DNA from: Phallusia mammillata
Taxonomy: Eukaryota > Chordata > Ascidiacea > Phlebobranchia > Ascidiidae
DNA: 64,000 nt
Reading direction: 5' to 3'
Assembly: GCA_003260075.1 (NCBI GenBank)
Contig: QLIY01000456.1
Location: forward strand, 58,651 to 122,650
The notes below the pieces were generated by a model. The model saw nothing but the letters and a program-made list of their open reading frames with translations, was not told the origin of the DNA and searched no databases. This document shows, one piece after another, positions 38,169 through 49,097 of this stretch (positions are counted from its first letter, which is position 1; the number at the start of each line of letters is the position of its first letter). The translations under genes and the position numbers were made by a program.

Positions 38169-38794
38169 ACAAACTTGTTTGGCCTCTGTACGCTGCAGGA
38201 TTATTAAATGATTGTACGGAACTGGTGGTCCCTACTTTGACTCTAACATGTAACGAGCAAGCAGCGATGCTTGTGATTTGTCCGTTGGCGGCCGTTCCGC
38301 CAAGCCCGTGTAGTTTAGTTGGTAGAGAGTCGCAAATTTTAGCACACTGGAAGGCGCAAACACAACGCTTCACTGGGACACGTCCAATCATTACATACAG
38401 CGTTTTGGCCTATGCTGTCTCGTTTAAGTACTATTAATACAAACTGTTCATTACGTGTTCTTAACTTACTACTATCCTAAATGCAAACATGATGTAGCCT
38501 TTCTTGTGTAAGTTTAAACAAGCTGTCAGCGACCAAGATATTCCTGTGTTTGTAAAAAGTGGATTAAATGTCATGCAGACAGCTAAAAACTAAATTTGAT
38601 TTGATTGGTGTAGTAATAAAATGTCTTGCCTTTGCTGCGCCATCTAGTTGAAAAATTGCGTAGTTTAATGTTCTACATCTACCATGTCTTGCAAGAAACA
38701 AAAAAAAAACGTGTTAAAGGACCGCCACAAAACTGACCACTTGCCGGTACGAAACAACGTAATATTTTACTGTATAACATTCCAAGTATATTAT

Positions 38795-38800
38795 TTTATT
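38795..38800 (-). terminator. poly(A) signal of the 38888-44031 gene
   Basis: AATAAA on the coding strand, 88 bp past the stop codon. Confidence 0.6.
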
Positions 38801-38887
38801 ATTATCTTAGCACATATTTAGGAAAACAACTCCAGTTAACAATAGTTTACAATGCGATAGAAGAAGTTGTATTATTTTTGTGTTTTT

Positions 38888-41800
38888 TTATGCCGGTTTC
38901 ACAGAAGATATTTTGTCGCCTTGGCCATGCCAATCTGTCCAGGTTGGATAGCCACCAGGGTTCAGAGTGTAATTTGATCCTTTGTATTCTGCGTCGTTGT
39001 AGACAATCCAACTACAATATATAAACATACATGACATGTTGAATTCGCACACGGACTGAAACATAAGAGTTTGATGAAATAATTTTAAATTACACTTACG
39101 GCCCCCCTTCCACTTTGATGGACGAAACAACGTCATTCATTCCGTAAGAACCGAGAAAGCTGCAGGGTTCAGTTATCCGAACGACTTTTCCTTGGAAATT
39201 CGGGTGCTCATAAAGTAAAATCTGAAAAAAACGTAGCCAAACACTGTTATGGATCGTGACTTCCAAGGGGTGTGTACATTTTGTAAATTTACTCTAATAT
39301 TGTAAACGAATCACTGTGTTCGCTCTGTCACAGAGCCATCGAATATCTTGTATGTTTGTAGATTTCCGCTTATGCCAGTGGTTCTTAACCGGTGGGAAAT
39401 TTCCCACTTGTGGGAAATTTAATGGTTTTAGAGGGAAATTATGTGAATCAGAAGTCACCAAACTCGGGCCCGTGGGTTGAAAGTAACCATTGAAAGTTAA
39501 TTTAATACAATATTTTCCGCAACAACATGTAAGATTAACTACATCTAGTTTTGCAAGGCGCATAAAAGTCCAAACATCGTTTGTTACGTCACAGACATTA
39601 CTAAAAGCATCAATGACTTTGTTATTGTTCGCGAATAAATGCATTTGATCTGTTGATTGTGATGCAATAAATGACTAATGCAAGCACCTGAGATTTTTCG
39701 AAATTCCACACGATATTACTTCCTCAAGAAATCACTAATCAAACTAAATAAAATCGCAGTATACCTTTAAGGTCCCGACCAAATCGCTCCACAAAATTAT
39801 TTCGATTAAAGAATAATCTTTGTTAATGTTTGGCACAAAACATTATTATAAAAATGACAGAGGGGGAAATTTGAACTTGGTGATTTACTTTAATGGGAAA
39901 CCGCACCAAAAAGGTTAAGAACCACTGACTTATGCTTTTACCTTTACATTGAAATGCAAATTTTGTGGATAAACAAATCGTCACATTAAATTTATAATAA
40001 ATGTTGCAAACTGCTGCTTACTGCTGAAACTGGCTTGACAGAAGATAATTTATCGCCTTGGCCTCCCCAAGCATTCCAGTCTTTGTAATGACCAGGACTC
40101 AGGGTGTATTTTACACCCTTGTAGTATGAATCGTCATAGATATCCCATCTGTAATAAATGCCACATACAACTCAATCCACGCTTTTATGGCCAGTAACAT
40201 ACTGTCAGGAGTTACAAAGTTACCCACATAGTATGTGCGTAAAAATATCAACACACAAATAAAATGTTTATTTTGTGTTAAATTGGAAACAGGATTTGTT
40301 TAGGTAATGTAAAACGGTACACCTACGTGCCCTCGTCCACTATAATAGACGATACAACGTCATTGGGGGGGGGGATCTGTGTGTAAAAATATCAACACAC
40401 AAATAAAATGTTTATTTTAGGTTAAATTGGAAACAGGATTTGTTTAGGTAATGTAAAACGGTTCACCTACGTGCCCTCGTCCACTATAATAGACGATACA
40501 ACGTCATTCATTCCCAATTCACCCAGAAATCCGCATCCCGAAGTCAACTGCACCTTTTTTCCAGTAAAATTTGGATCTGCATAAAGTGTAATCTGAAAAA
40601 AAACATTGGTATTTTATCATTATAACTGTAACCGTTTACTTCCAAACTTGTCGTTCGATTTTTCGTACAAACTAACCAGTCAGTATTCAGTAACCGAAAA
40701 CGTACCGATTTGTGTACAAACAGAAATGTTTTAATATGATAACATTGTACCAGGAATGCTGTGGTGGGTTGCAAAATTCAACAATTAGTAAAAGCTCCAT
40801 GTTTAATAGATCCCTACTAATTCGATCAAGTATACAATCGGTGATTTGCAAAGTTATCTCACTGGGTAACGTTAAGTGTTTGCATTAGTCGATGTACGCA
40901 ACAATTGTGATTATGATTTTTTTGTTTGGTAAACTGCTTACCGATGGTGCTGGTTTCACAGATGATAGGGGGGGGGGTTATCTGTACTAATTCGATGAAG
41001 TATACAATCAGTGATTTGCAAAGTTATCTCACGGGGTAACGTTAAGTGTTTGCATTAGTCGCTGTACGCAACAATTGTGATTATGATTGTTTTGTTTGGT
41101 AAACTGCTTACCGATGGTGCTGGTTTCACAGATGATATTTTATCGCCTTCGCCACCCCACGCTGTCCAGGTTGGGTAGTCACCCGGTTTCACAAGGTAAT
41201 TAACACCTGTGTATTTTGCTTCGTGGTAGACAATCCATCTGCAATAAATACGACAATGGTCAGTACACTTTTCGTCAGTCATTAGCACACACTAAACTTC
41301 GAGAAGTGTTAACCTTACAAACAGATTATAAAAATAAGATTTTGCTTTGGGTAAGAATATTACTCACGGAGCTCCTTCCACTTTGATGGACGACACAACG
41401 TTGTTCATTCCCTGCGTACTGAGGTTAGCACTTGGTGCAGTCAACTCAACATTTTTTCCGTTGAAACTCGGGTCAGCAAAAAGAGTAATCTAACAAAATA
41501 AACATGATATTTGCTATTAATTTTTTGTTGATGGAAAATTAATATTAAAAATCAAAACAGAAAGCACAAACGCTTCTTTAGCTTTTTCCCAAAAACATAC
41601 TTTTCGTATCTTTGCCATGCTTTTTTGGGGGGGGGGGGGATCTAACAAAATAAACATGATTTTTGCTATTAATTTTTTGTTGATGGAAAATTAATATTAA
41701 AAGTCAAAACAGAAAGTACAAACGCTTCTTTGGCTTTTTCCCAAAAACATACTTTTCGTATCTTTGCCATGCTTTTTTGGTGATGCTTGTGTTGCGAAAA

Positions 41801-44031
41801 ACACACACAAATACGATTTTCGTTATCTACTTTTCTATGTAGTAATAAAGGTTTGGTGATAATTGCGACAATTTTATTCCCTCACTACAATGTCTTACTG
41901 CATTTGCTACAATTGTATATTAGGGCTTTTTTGCTAACGTTTTTGGAATAGATTTGACTGACGCCTACGCATACTATTTTTTTTTCGGTTTCAAAACTAT
42001 TTACTCTTCGCATGCAAACTATCAATTTTAATCTCCAAATTTAGACCAGGGTACAAATTGGTCGGCAATTGCTACCGACAAGTTTAGGATCATTTTATCG
42101 GGTTTTATCCAAAAACCGTTTCCTGTGAAAACCCAAAGATCATAGTCTGATAATGAGTCTGTCATTATTTTGGTCAATCGCATCTGAGCGAAAATGCCCA
42201 AAATATCCATTTAGTTGAAATCTTATTTGTTTGTATCTTTCTAAACTGACTAAAGCGTATGTTTGTAAATTTCCGATTATGTTTTGTACCTTTACATTCA
42301 AATGTAAATTTTGTGGATAAACAAACCCTCAGATTAAATTTGAGAAAGATTTAGCAAACTGCTTACTGCTGAAACTGGCTTGACAGAAGATAGTTTATCG
42401 CCTTGGCCGCCCCAAGGGGGGGGGGCTACCTTTACATTCAAATGTAAATTTTGTGGATAAACAAATCGTCAGATTAAATTTGAAAAAGATTTAGCAAACT
42501 GCTTACCGCTGAAACTGGCTTGACAGAAGATAGTTTATCGCCTTGGCCGCCCCAAGCATTCCAGTCTTTGTATTGACCAGGACTCAGGGTGTATTTTACA
42601 CCCTTGTAGCATGTATCGTTATAAATATCCCATCTGTAACAAACGCAACATACAACTCAATCCAAGCTTTTACGGTTAGTAAGATTGTTAGGAGTTACAA
42701 AGTTACCCACAAAATCTGTGTGTAAAAATATCAACATACAAATAAATTGTTTATTTTATTTTGAATTGAAAAAAAATATAGAATTTGTTTAGGTAGTGTA
42801 AAACGGTTCACCTACAGGCCTTCGTTCACTATAATAGATGATACAACGTCATTCATTCCCAATTCACCCAGAAATCCGCATCCCGAAGTCAACTGCACCT
42901 TTTTTCCAGTAAAATTTGGATCTGCATAAAGTGTAATCTGAAAAAAAACATTGGTATTTTATCATTATAACTGTAACCGTTTACTTCCAAACTTGTCGTT
43001 CGATTTTTCGTACAAACTGAACAGTGAGTAACCGAAAACATATCGACTCGTGTACAAACAAAAATGTTTTAATATGATAACATTGTACCAGGAATGTTGT
43101 GGTGGGTTGCAAAATTCAACAATTAGTAAAAGCTCCACATTTAATATATCTGTACTAATTCGATGAAGTATACAATCAGTGATTTGCAAATTTATCTCAC
43201 TGGGTAACGTTAAGTGTTTGCATTAGTCGATATGGTAGAGCTACTAACACCATAACGAGAATCAGGACTTCGCTTTCACAAGGGGGCGTAAAGAGCTGAA
43301 TTTTTCTTCAGCGGCTATAAATGGGTTGGGTTGGGAAATATTTGCATAAAATTTTTACATCAGTAACTAATTTTTTGGGTTAATATATACCTTACCCCGA
43401 CCCTAATAGCCCTAACCGTGAGCATTTTTGGAGATATAACCAATCAAATTTGGGGGTAGATTCTCGTTATGGTGTTAGTAGCTCTACCAGTCGATGTACG
43501 CAACAATTGTGATTGTGATTGTTTTGTTTGGTAAACTGCTTACCGATGGTGCTAGTTTCACAGATGATATTTTATCGCCTTCGCCGCCCCACGCTGTCCA
43601 GGTTGGGTATTCACCGGGTTTCAAAAGGTAACAAACACCCGTGTAATTTTCTCCGTTGTAGACAATCCATCTGCAATAAATACAACAGTAGTCAGTATAC
43701 CTTTCATTAGTCTTCGAAAAGTGTTAACCTTACAAACAGATTTTAAAAATAAGATTTTTCTTTGGATAAGAATATTACTCACGGAGCTCCTTCCACTTTG
43801 ATGGACGACACAACGTTGTTCATTCCCTGCGTACTGAGGTTAGCACTTGGTGCAGTCAACTCAACATTTTTTCCGTTGAAACTCGGGTCAGCAAAAAGAG
43901 TTATCTAACAAAATAAGCATGATTTTTGCTATAATTTTTTATTGAAAATTAATATGAAAAGTCAGAACAGAAAGTATAAACGCTTTTTCAGCTTCGATTT
44001 TCCAACAATATACATTTCGTACCTTTGCCAT
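38888..44031 (-). CDS. five-domain beta/gamma-crystallin, 11 exons, 416 aa
   Basis: Exon 1 (44023-44031) encodes Met-Ala-Lys. Domain pairs: 43783-43904/43544-43670, 42816-42937/42507-42633, 41368-41489/41112-41238, 40471-40592/40022-40148, 39100-39221/38888-39011 (TAA). First-key exons are all 122 bp and all joins are in phase. Domains 1 and 3 (ITLFADPSFNGK; NN-VVSS) and domains 2 and 4 (ITLYADPNFTGK; ND-VVSS) are pairwise near-copies, so a two-domain unit was duplicated. Second keys end GEGDKISS or GQGDKLSS: the first Asn/Asp of the calcium motif is Gly, which may weaken one site per domain. Three G runs with partial exon copies (40365-40374, 40968-40977, 42416-42425) lie in introns and look like allelic joins; the chosen exons are the full-length ones. 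An ancestral first exon survives between domains 2 and 3 with a dead donor. Alternative: separate two-domain genes, but no stop ends domain 2 or 4. Confidence 0.82.
39376..39927. mobile_element. hAT-like MITE (552 bp) in crystallin intron
   Basis: CAGTGGTTCTTAACC and GGTTAAGAACCACTG ends. Target duplications GCTTATGC (39368-39375) and ACTTATGC (39928-39935), 7 of 8 bases. Confidence 0.88.
40240..40508. repeat. duplicated flanks around G run, partial exon copy
   Basis: 40240-40364 and 40379-40508 repeat an intron and the start of the domain-4 first-key exon. The left copy of the exon is cut by the G run 40365-40374 after AACGTCATT. Confidence 0.85.
40810..41136. repeat. duplicated flanks around G run, partial exon copy
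   Basis: Copies 40810-40967 and 40980-41136 cover intron plus the 3' end of the domain-3 second-key exon; the left exon copy stops at the G run. SNPs include GATCAAG/GATGAAG. Confidence 0.85.
41486..41782. repeat. duplicated flanks around G run
   Basis: 41486-41626 and 41640-41782 repeat an intron including the vestigial Met-Ala-Lys exon. The 13-bp G run is 41627-41639. Confidence 0.85.
41762..41770 (-). pseudogene. vestigial first exon (Met-Ala-Lys) with lost donor
   Basis: ATGGCAAAG is followed by ATACGA instead of the GTACGA seen at the working first exon 44023-44031. A second, allelic-looking copy is at 41610-41618 with the same change. The surrounding sequence and the upstream dyad at 42061 match those at the working exon. 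It marks the start of a gene that has since become domains 3-5 of the 38888-44031 gene. Confidence 0.65.
42061..42079. promoter_or_regulatory. conserved dyad upstream of vestigial first exon
   Basis: GTCGGCAATTGCTACCGAC, an imperfect palindrome, in a block conserved with 44160-44305 and, more weakly, 63329. It now lies in an intron. Confidence 0.45.
42288..42556. repeat. duplicated flanks around G run, partial exon copy
   Basis: 42288-42415 and 42427-42556; the left copy includes the last 50 or so bases of the domain-2 second-key exon and is cut by the G run 42416-42425. Confidence 0.85.
43234..43488. mobile_element. MITE with about 30-bp inverted repeats and 9-bp target duplication
   Basis: GGTAGAGCTACTAACACCAT and its exact reverse complement form the ends, continuing through AACGAGAATC. 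Flanks AGTCGATAT (43225-43233) and AGTCGATGT (43489-43497) match 8 of 9. A 9-bp duplication with long terminal repeats is typical of Mutator-like elements. The paralogous introns near 40890 and 41060 lack it. Confidence 0.8.
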
Positions 44032-44188
44032 GCTTTTCGTGGTGATGCTATATATTAGGGCTTTTTGCTAACGTTTTGGGCATAGATGTGGCTAAACGTA
44101 TACTGTTTATGTTTTCAATTTTGAAAATAGTTTAGTCGTCGCAAACTATCAATTTCTAGCCTCCAAATTTCGACAAGGGTGCAAAGTG

Positions 44189-44207
44189 GTCGGCAACTGC
44201 TACCGAC
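44189..44207. promoter_or_regulatory. conserved dyad upstream of crystallin start
   Basis: GTCGGCAACTGCTACCGAC, 158 bp upstream of the ATG at 44031. Shared with 42061-42079 and similar to 63329-63347. A position shared by several crystallin first exons suggests a transcription-factor site or start-site element. Confidence 0.5.
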
Positions 44208-45016
44208 AAGTTTAGGATCATTTTATCGGCTTTAATCCAAAAAACGTTTCCTGTGTAAACCCAAAGAGCATAATTTGATAATGAGACTGTCATTATTTTG
44301 GTCAATTGCAGCAACCTGCTGTCCCTACAACCTGCTTGCCTTATATTCTGCGAGTTATGACCACCTCGCCGAAAGTCATCTCGTTTAAAGTTTAATGTCA
44401 CGTACAACCTATCAACCGATATTTGTCCAACAAGGCTGTTGTTTGCAAATCGTAAAAGGTATACCGCATACTCTGTTCTTCTACTAGCTGGGGTTGTGGC
44501 GATGATTTTGCAGTTTTGCAAAGCGTGCTAAACCCTGCAATGGGCAAGTAAATATTATGTGCCTTACATGTAAAAAAGCACGACATAACGTATTTGCACA
44601 ATGGTTTTGACGAGTTCTAAAATTTCATGCATTTAATGCAGTAAGGGGATCGGAGTTTGACGATCTATCTCAATTTGTAACGAACTGCCGTTTTCCCCTT
44701 TGTTTTGATAAATATCTTTACAAACACTGTAGAGGACTCTGATGGGTATTTAATGGTCACACTTTATGGTTGCTCTAATTGGTGACACTGTAACATAATA
44801 CCATTTTAATGTCAATTGTTAAATACGATCTGCTTTTCTGTGTAGTAATAATGGTTTGGTGGTAATTGCGATATTTTTTAATCCCTCACCACAACTGTAT
44901 AGTCATCACGCAACAAGCTACTTGTTAAACAAGCGCATTGCGATTACTGTGATGGATTTTAAGCGAAAATTTTCAGTTAATGTAAAACCTAAGTTGCATT
45001 ATTTAAAATTTCTCAC

Positions 45017-45025
45017 CTTTGACAT
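45017..45025 (-). other. orphan crystallin first exon (Met-Ser-Lys)
   Basis: ATGTCAAAG followed by donor GTGAGA, with an upstream leader containing ACAACACCGAC, as at 34356-34364. No first-key exon lies between it and the 44031 gene. It may be a leftover of segmental duplication or an alternative first exon for 38888-44031, since the phase would fit. Confidence 0.5.
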
Positions 45026-48000
45026 GATTTTTTCCGTCGGTGTTGTGAACAAACACAAATGCAGTTTTAAGTAAGAAAAATAAATCCTGCTTAAAAATTT
45101 GTTTTTCCCAATTAATTGGTTATTAACGTCATCACATAGGGTTGTTGCAATTGGCAGAAATATTTAAAGGCATTCGAATGATTACTGTTTTTCTCGCTGC
45201 AATCGGCAGTTTTTAACTCTCAAACTCAGGCAAACTGCTGTAAACACAGCGGTCTAGGGCTTTATAAAGTTTGATAGTGTCGGGCAGTGGTCGTCATTAA
45301 ATTATTCGACCTAATATGACTTAATCTGCAGAACACCCTAGTTAATAAGCCAGAACTCGAAACCAATTCCAGCAGATTGGATGTTTCTCCATAGGGACTC
45401 CCGCACACACATCTAAGCGACTGTCAACGTTTTGTTTTTTCTTATCTGCTTCCACAAATGGCTTGTAGCGTCTCTTATAGCGTTGAAAACTTTTTTCTGC
45501 GACGTACTCAACCAGGTGTGTACTGAAGCAGCCATCCATGCAAGATTTATTGCATTCAGGGTCTATGATCCATTCAAAATGTGGACATGCCAAATAAATT
45601 TATATTTTGTTTTGGACATTAGGTTTGGAACTGCTTCAGTACTCACAATATTGTAACTACAGAACGAAGAATTATTTGCACATACGGTTTGAGCAATTTG
45701 TAAACAAAAATGGTTTGGAATGTCAAACTTATGTGGCAAATTATTACGTACGTTTGCGATACTGGTTGCAGTTTCCAAAAGTTTTGAAGTATGTACGGTG
45801 AAGAAAGTTATATAAGTTTGCACAACCTTTATCAAAGGCCACTGCCAAATGCCATTTTCGCTGCAGGTGCAAGGCAGTTTAGCAATGCTAGACTACCAAT
45901 GTAGTGCATTCACCTGTAACTATTCCTCAAGCAGCAACCACTCTGCTTTTTTATCCACCTGCGCCCGTTCTTGGTGTACAATACAACCAGTCTTATATCA
46001 AATTACTTTCCGTCTCACGCGATGCCTTGCCCTTTACTCTATTATCTAAATTTTGGTTACTAAACGGTTCAATACACAACACGTGTAGGCTGCACCGAAA
46101 TGTAGTGGTGCAACGATAATAACGCCGATTACTTGCTCCCTTCAAAGTTTTTCGTTTCGTAAAATTTCCAAAGTAAACCTTGCTGAGGCGAGAAACAAAA
46201 GATTGTTTGTACATTCCCTTGAATCTGAAAGTCAACCAATGCGCAATTATTTCCGTTACGAGGATAAATACAGTCGTAACCAAAGAAGAATGATTACGTG
46301 TTTCGATGAACTTTGAGGAAAGTGCTGATGTGTTTAGTTGGCGATTTAGGGCTTCTTATACCCAACAAAGCCATATTGCATAACTTCACCCAACAACACT
46401 CAAGGCCCAGTACGCAACGGCGCTAATATTAATTAAGTTATTGGAATCGCGTGCACACTTCGTCGACCTGGGTCGCTTCGACATGTGAATTAGCATATCA
46501 GTGGTGTTAGACAGGGTTGACATTTTGTTGAGTAATATCAGCCACCTACACACTTTTTCTGCACAAACAGGTTTTTCGATAACCACATTTTACACGTAAA
46601 GTGGCAATTATTTAGCAAGATGGATGCACAAGCTGAATCAGGTGTATTGCTAATCCGCATTCAACCTTGGTGTGTTGCAATCGCAACCAGACATGTAACC
46701 GCTTGGAATGGCAGAAACTGCAAGCTTCGCAGATTTGACTGCACAAGAGGTACCCATCGAAATGCAACCGCATGATACTACTTGCTATAAAACAGGAGTC
46801 CCGCCCGAAGTTTGTTAGGTATTGAACTTGTATCTCCTTTGTGGAATATGTGTTTTTAAAATTTGTCTATTAATCCATCGATACTGAACCCTTTGAGAAA
46901 ATACAACCGGTTAAGGTCATAGAGCAGAAAGAAATAATTCCTCGAATTGCAAGAAAAGCGCTTTGTCAGAGTTCAAACGTTGAATCGAGGTGAAAAGCGC
47001 TGAACCATGTCTGGTTCCCGCGCCTGTCTAGTGTTATGGAAAAATTCGAGTCAGTTTCGGGCCTTGTGTCCAAGTCTGCCTAATTTTCATTCTGTCATGG
47101 GATATTTGTGAACGCGCACAATGTGTGTAATGATTTGTTGTGAACATTTGTCAACCCGCTGATCTTTGCGCATACATATTTGTCAAATTCTCTTATTTGG
47201 TGAACTTTTGGGCATAATGTATTTTGTAAACAACAAAACAAGTTCGGACTTTCAATTATCGATCGCTTTCATATCTCTGCGCCAAAAGCCAAACTATGTT
47301 AACACGTCTTTTACCGCCATCCGTGAGAAAAGCGCCCGACTTCTAAACCGTACTATTTTTTTTATTATAACTGTACTTGGTTGCAATATAAGCCACTAGA
47401 AGAAAAGCATATCTTACGAACGTGAAACAGTGCGTTTTAATGTAGCAAAGTAGTGGCTTGCGATGTTTGGTTTGCTCACAATGCAGGAAACGTTTGCGGT
47501 TAGAACTAATAAATAAGAGGCACATGGTACCAAAAAAGAACAAGCCGAACTTTTACCTCGTGTTTTTCTGAACACACTATAGGACTCTAGCCGAAAAACG
47601 CTAAAAGGGTTTGTACTTGGGTCTTATGGTTTTTAATGAAATGTTAACTAAAATTAGTTTCACTCTCAAAAACGCACAAATGCATTACATAGGCTTGCCT
47701 TAGTGCATCATGATTATAGCCACAATCCCCGATACTACAAATTGCTATATGTATCGTCATGCACGTTTGATGCCAGCGCCTAATATCGCTTTGATTTTTT
47801 TAAATTTGTTGCCACCAGTGGGCACAAGTGGATTTTTATCAGAATTTTCAGTAGCGGTGTACAAGCATTGGCTCTTGGCTGCGTACACCAACCCAACATG
47901 CACAGTAAATGTCTTTTCTATTGTTGCGTTAAGGGCGTAATTTGCACTGGGTAGAAAACAGCTTTGTACCTCAAAGTATAATTAAATTCGCGTCTTCAAG

Positions 48001-48487
48001 CAGATGGCTTGTTTGAAAGCAAACAACACAAATGGTTTGGGGTATTTTTTGTCTTTTATTTACACACTTGCTTGTAGATTGTGTAGATGCTTTGATGAAT
48101 AATTTAGTTGCTTATGGTTGTACTGCTGCACTTTACATGCTCAAATGCGTTATTGCGTTTCATGAGAAGGTCAAAAGTTCTAGGTCCTTTTTCAACAGCA
48201 ATGCTGACATATACATCAGAAAGGCCAACTTCTCTGCTAATCGTTTTCGAATTGTCGTTTTTGTGCGAAAATCTTGTTTATCTCTATAACTCCCCCAAAC
48301 AACTCTTCTTGCAATTGTATTTTACGCACTAAAAATTTGAACTCTTGTTCATGTCGCATGGCTCAGGGTAAATCACACTTATACATAAAAAAACGTTTAA
48401 AAAAATCAACTTTCGACATTTCATATGTGTTTGGTTGTTATTTTTTCCAATATATTGTAGGATAATAGTCATATTCGTTACTTTGTA

Positions 48488-49097
48488 CTATTCGACTAGT
48501 TTTACAGAAGACATTGTATCGTTGACGCCTCCCCACGCATTCCAAGTCGGGTAGCTGCCACATGTCACAGTTTGGCACGCGCCCTCGTAATTCACATGTT
48601 GGTACACAATCCACCTGTAAAAGTAACATTATGCAAAAAAAATTGTTTGGTACAAACGAAACAGTTTACAGATGTGGTTTCCGTTCGAGTAATAATTAAA
48701 GCTTGTACTTACGTTGTGCGAATCATTTAAATGGGTGACAGTGTGTCACCGTGACACGCAGTCATTCACTCCGTAATTACCAAGTGTGTTTTAGCGTGAC
48801 AATTACACTAAAATCAGGTGACTTGTTTAAGTTGCATTTGAAGAATATACTTACGTCCCCCCTTCAACTTTAATGGAAGACACGCAATCATTCATTCCGT
48901 ATTCCGGAAGGGCATAACACGACTCAGTCAAGGTTACACATTTTCCACAGTAATTGGCATCAGCGTAAAGAGTAATCTAAAAAAATCGCATTTTGGTGAT
49001 AGTCTAGTTTGAGCAACGTTGCAACTGTTTATTCATTTTCGATGTGAAATATTGTGAATTGAAATTTAGGTTCCAAAAAAACATTTACCTTGGGCAT
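48488..49097 (-). CDS. single-domain beta/gamma-crystallin, six Cys, 85 aa
   Basis: Exons 49089-49097 (Met-Pro-Lys), 48855-48976 and 48488-48614 (TAG), in phase. First key ITLYADANYCGKC with MNDCVSS; second key WIVYQHVNYEGAC with VNDTMSS, so both calcium motifs are present. Six cysteines: four in the first key and two in the second (GAC-x4-C). No signal peptide. Closest neighbour in sequence is the 52787-53474 gene; the two sit in a tandem duplication of about 4.3 kb. It ends Leu-Val-Glu-stop, with no donor at the stop, so it is a genuine one-domain gene. Confidence 0.88.
48707..48795 (-). pseudogene. decayed first-key exon copy
   Basis: Retains the donor (GTAAGT on the minus strand) and stretches matching the first-key exon at 48855, such as ACACGCAGTCATTCACTCCG on the plus strand, but is broken by an AGTGTGTCACCGTG insertion that forms a hairpin with its surroundings. 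Not usable as an exon. Confidence 0.6.

Larger units (their letters stand above)
34365..38794. other. intergenic; duplicated upstream module and C-run joins
   Basis: No gene recognised. Much of 34.2-38.4 kb is a diverged copy of 44.8-48.0 kb, including a block near 35836/45907 with GCATTCACCTGTAACTAT and the stretches leading to 36900/46900. C runs with duplicated flanks: 34805-34815, 37323-37333, 37815-37828, 38037-38047. A 96-bp C run is at 35217-35312. The 135-codon minus frame at 36530-36937 is broken in the 46-kb copy, so it is not treated as a gene. Part of 38160-38430 recurs at 55390-55770. Confidence 0.6.
44032..48487. other. intergenic; duplicated upstream module
   Basis: Upstream of the 38888-44031 gene and downstream of the 48488-49097 gene. 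Contains a dyad at 44189-44207, an orphan first exon at 45017 and a diverged copy of 34.2-38.4 kb. No C or G run occurs between 42.4 and 51.2 kb. No complete gene recognised; frames here lack domains. Confidence 0.55.

Noticed and set aside
42028..44521. Two similar minus-strand frames (42028-42210, 44156-44521) ending in SKFGD and SKFGG
   Set aside because: The similarity follows from duplicated upstream DNA; substitutions show no codon-position bias, and the conserved core is a palindrome also present at 63329 where no frame exists.
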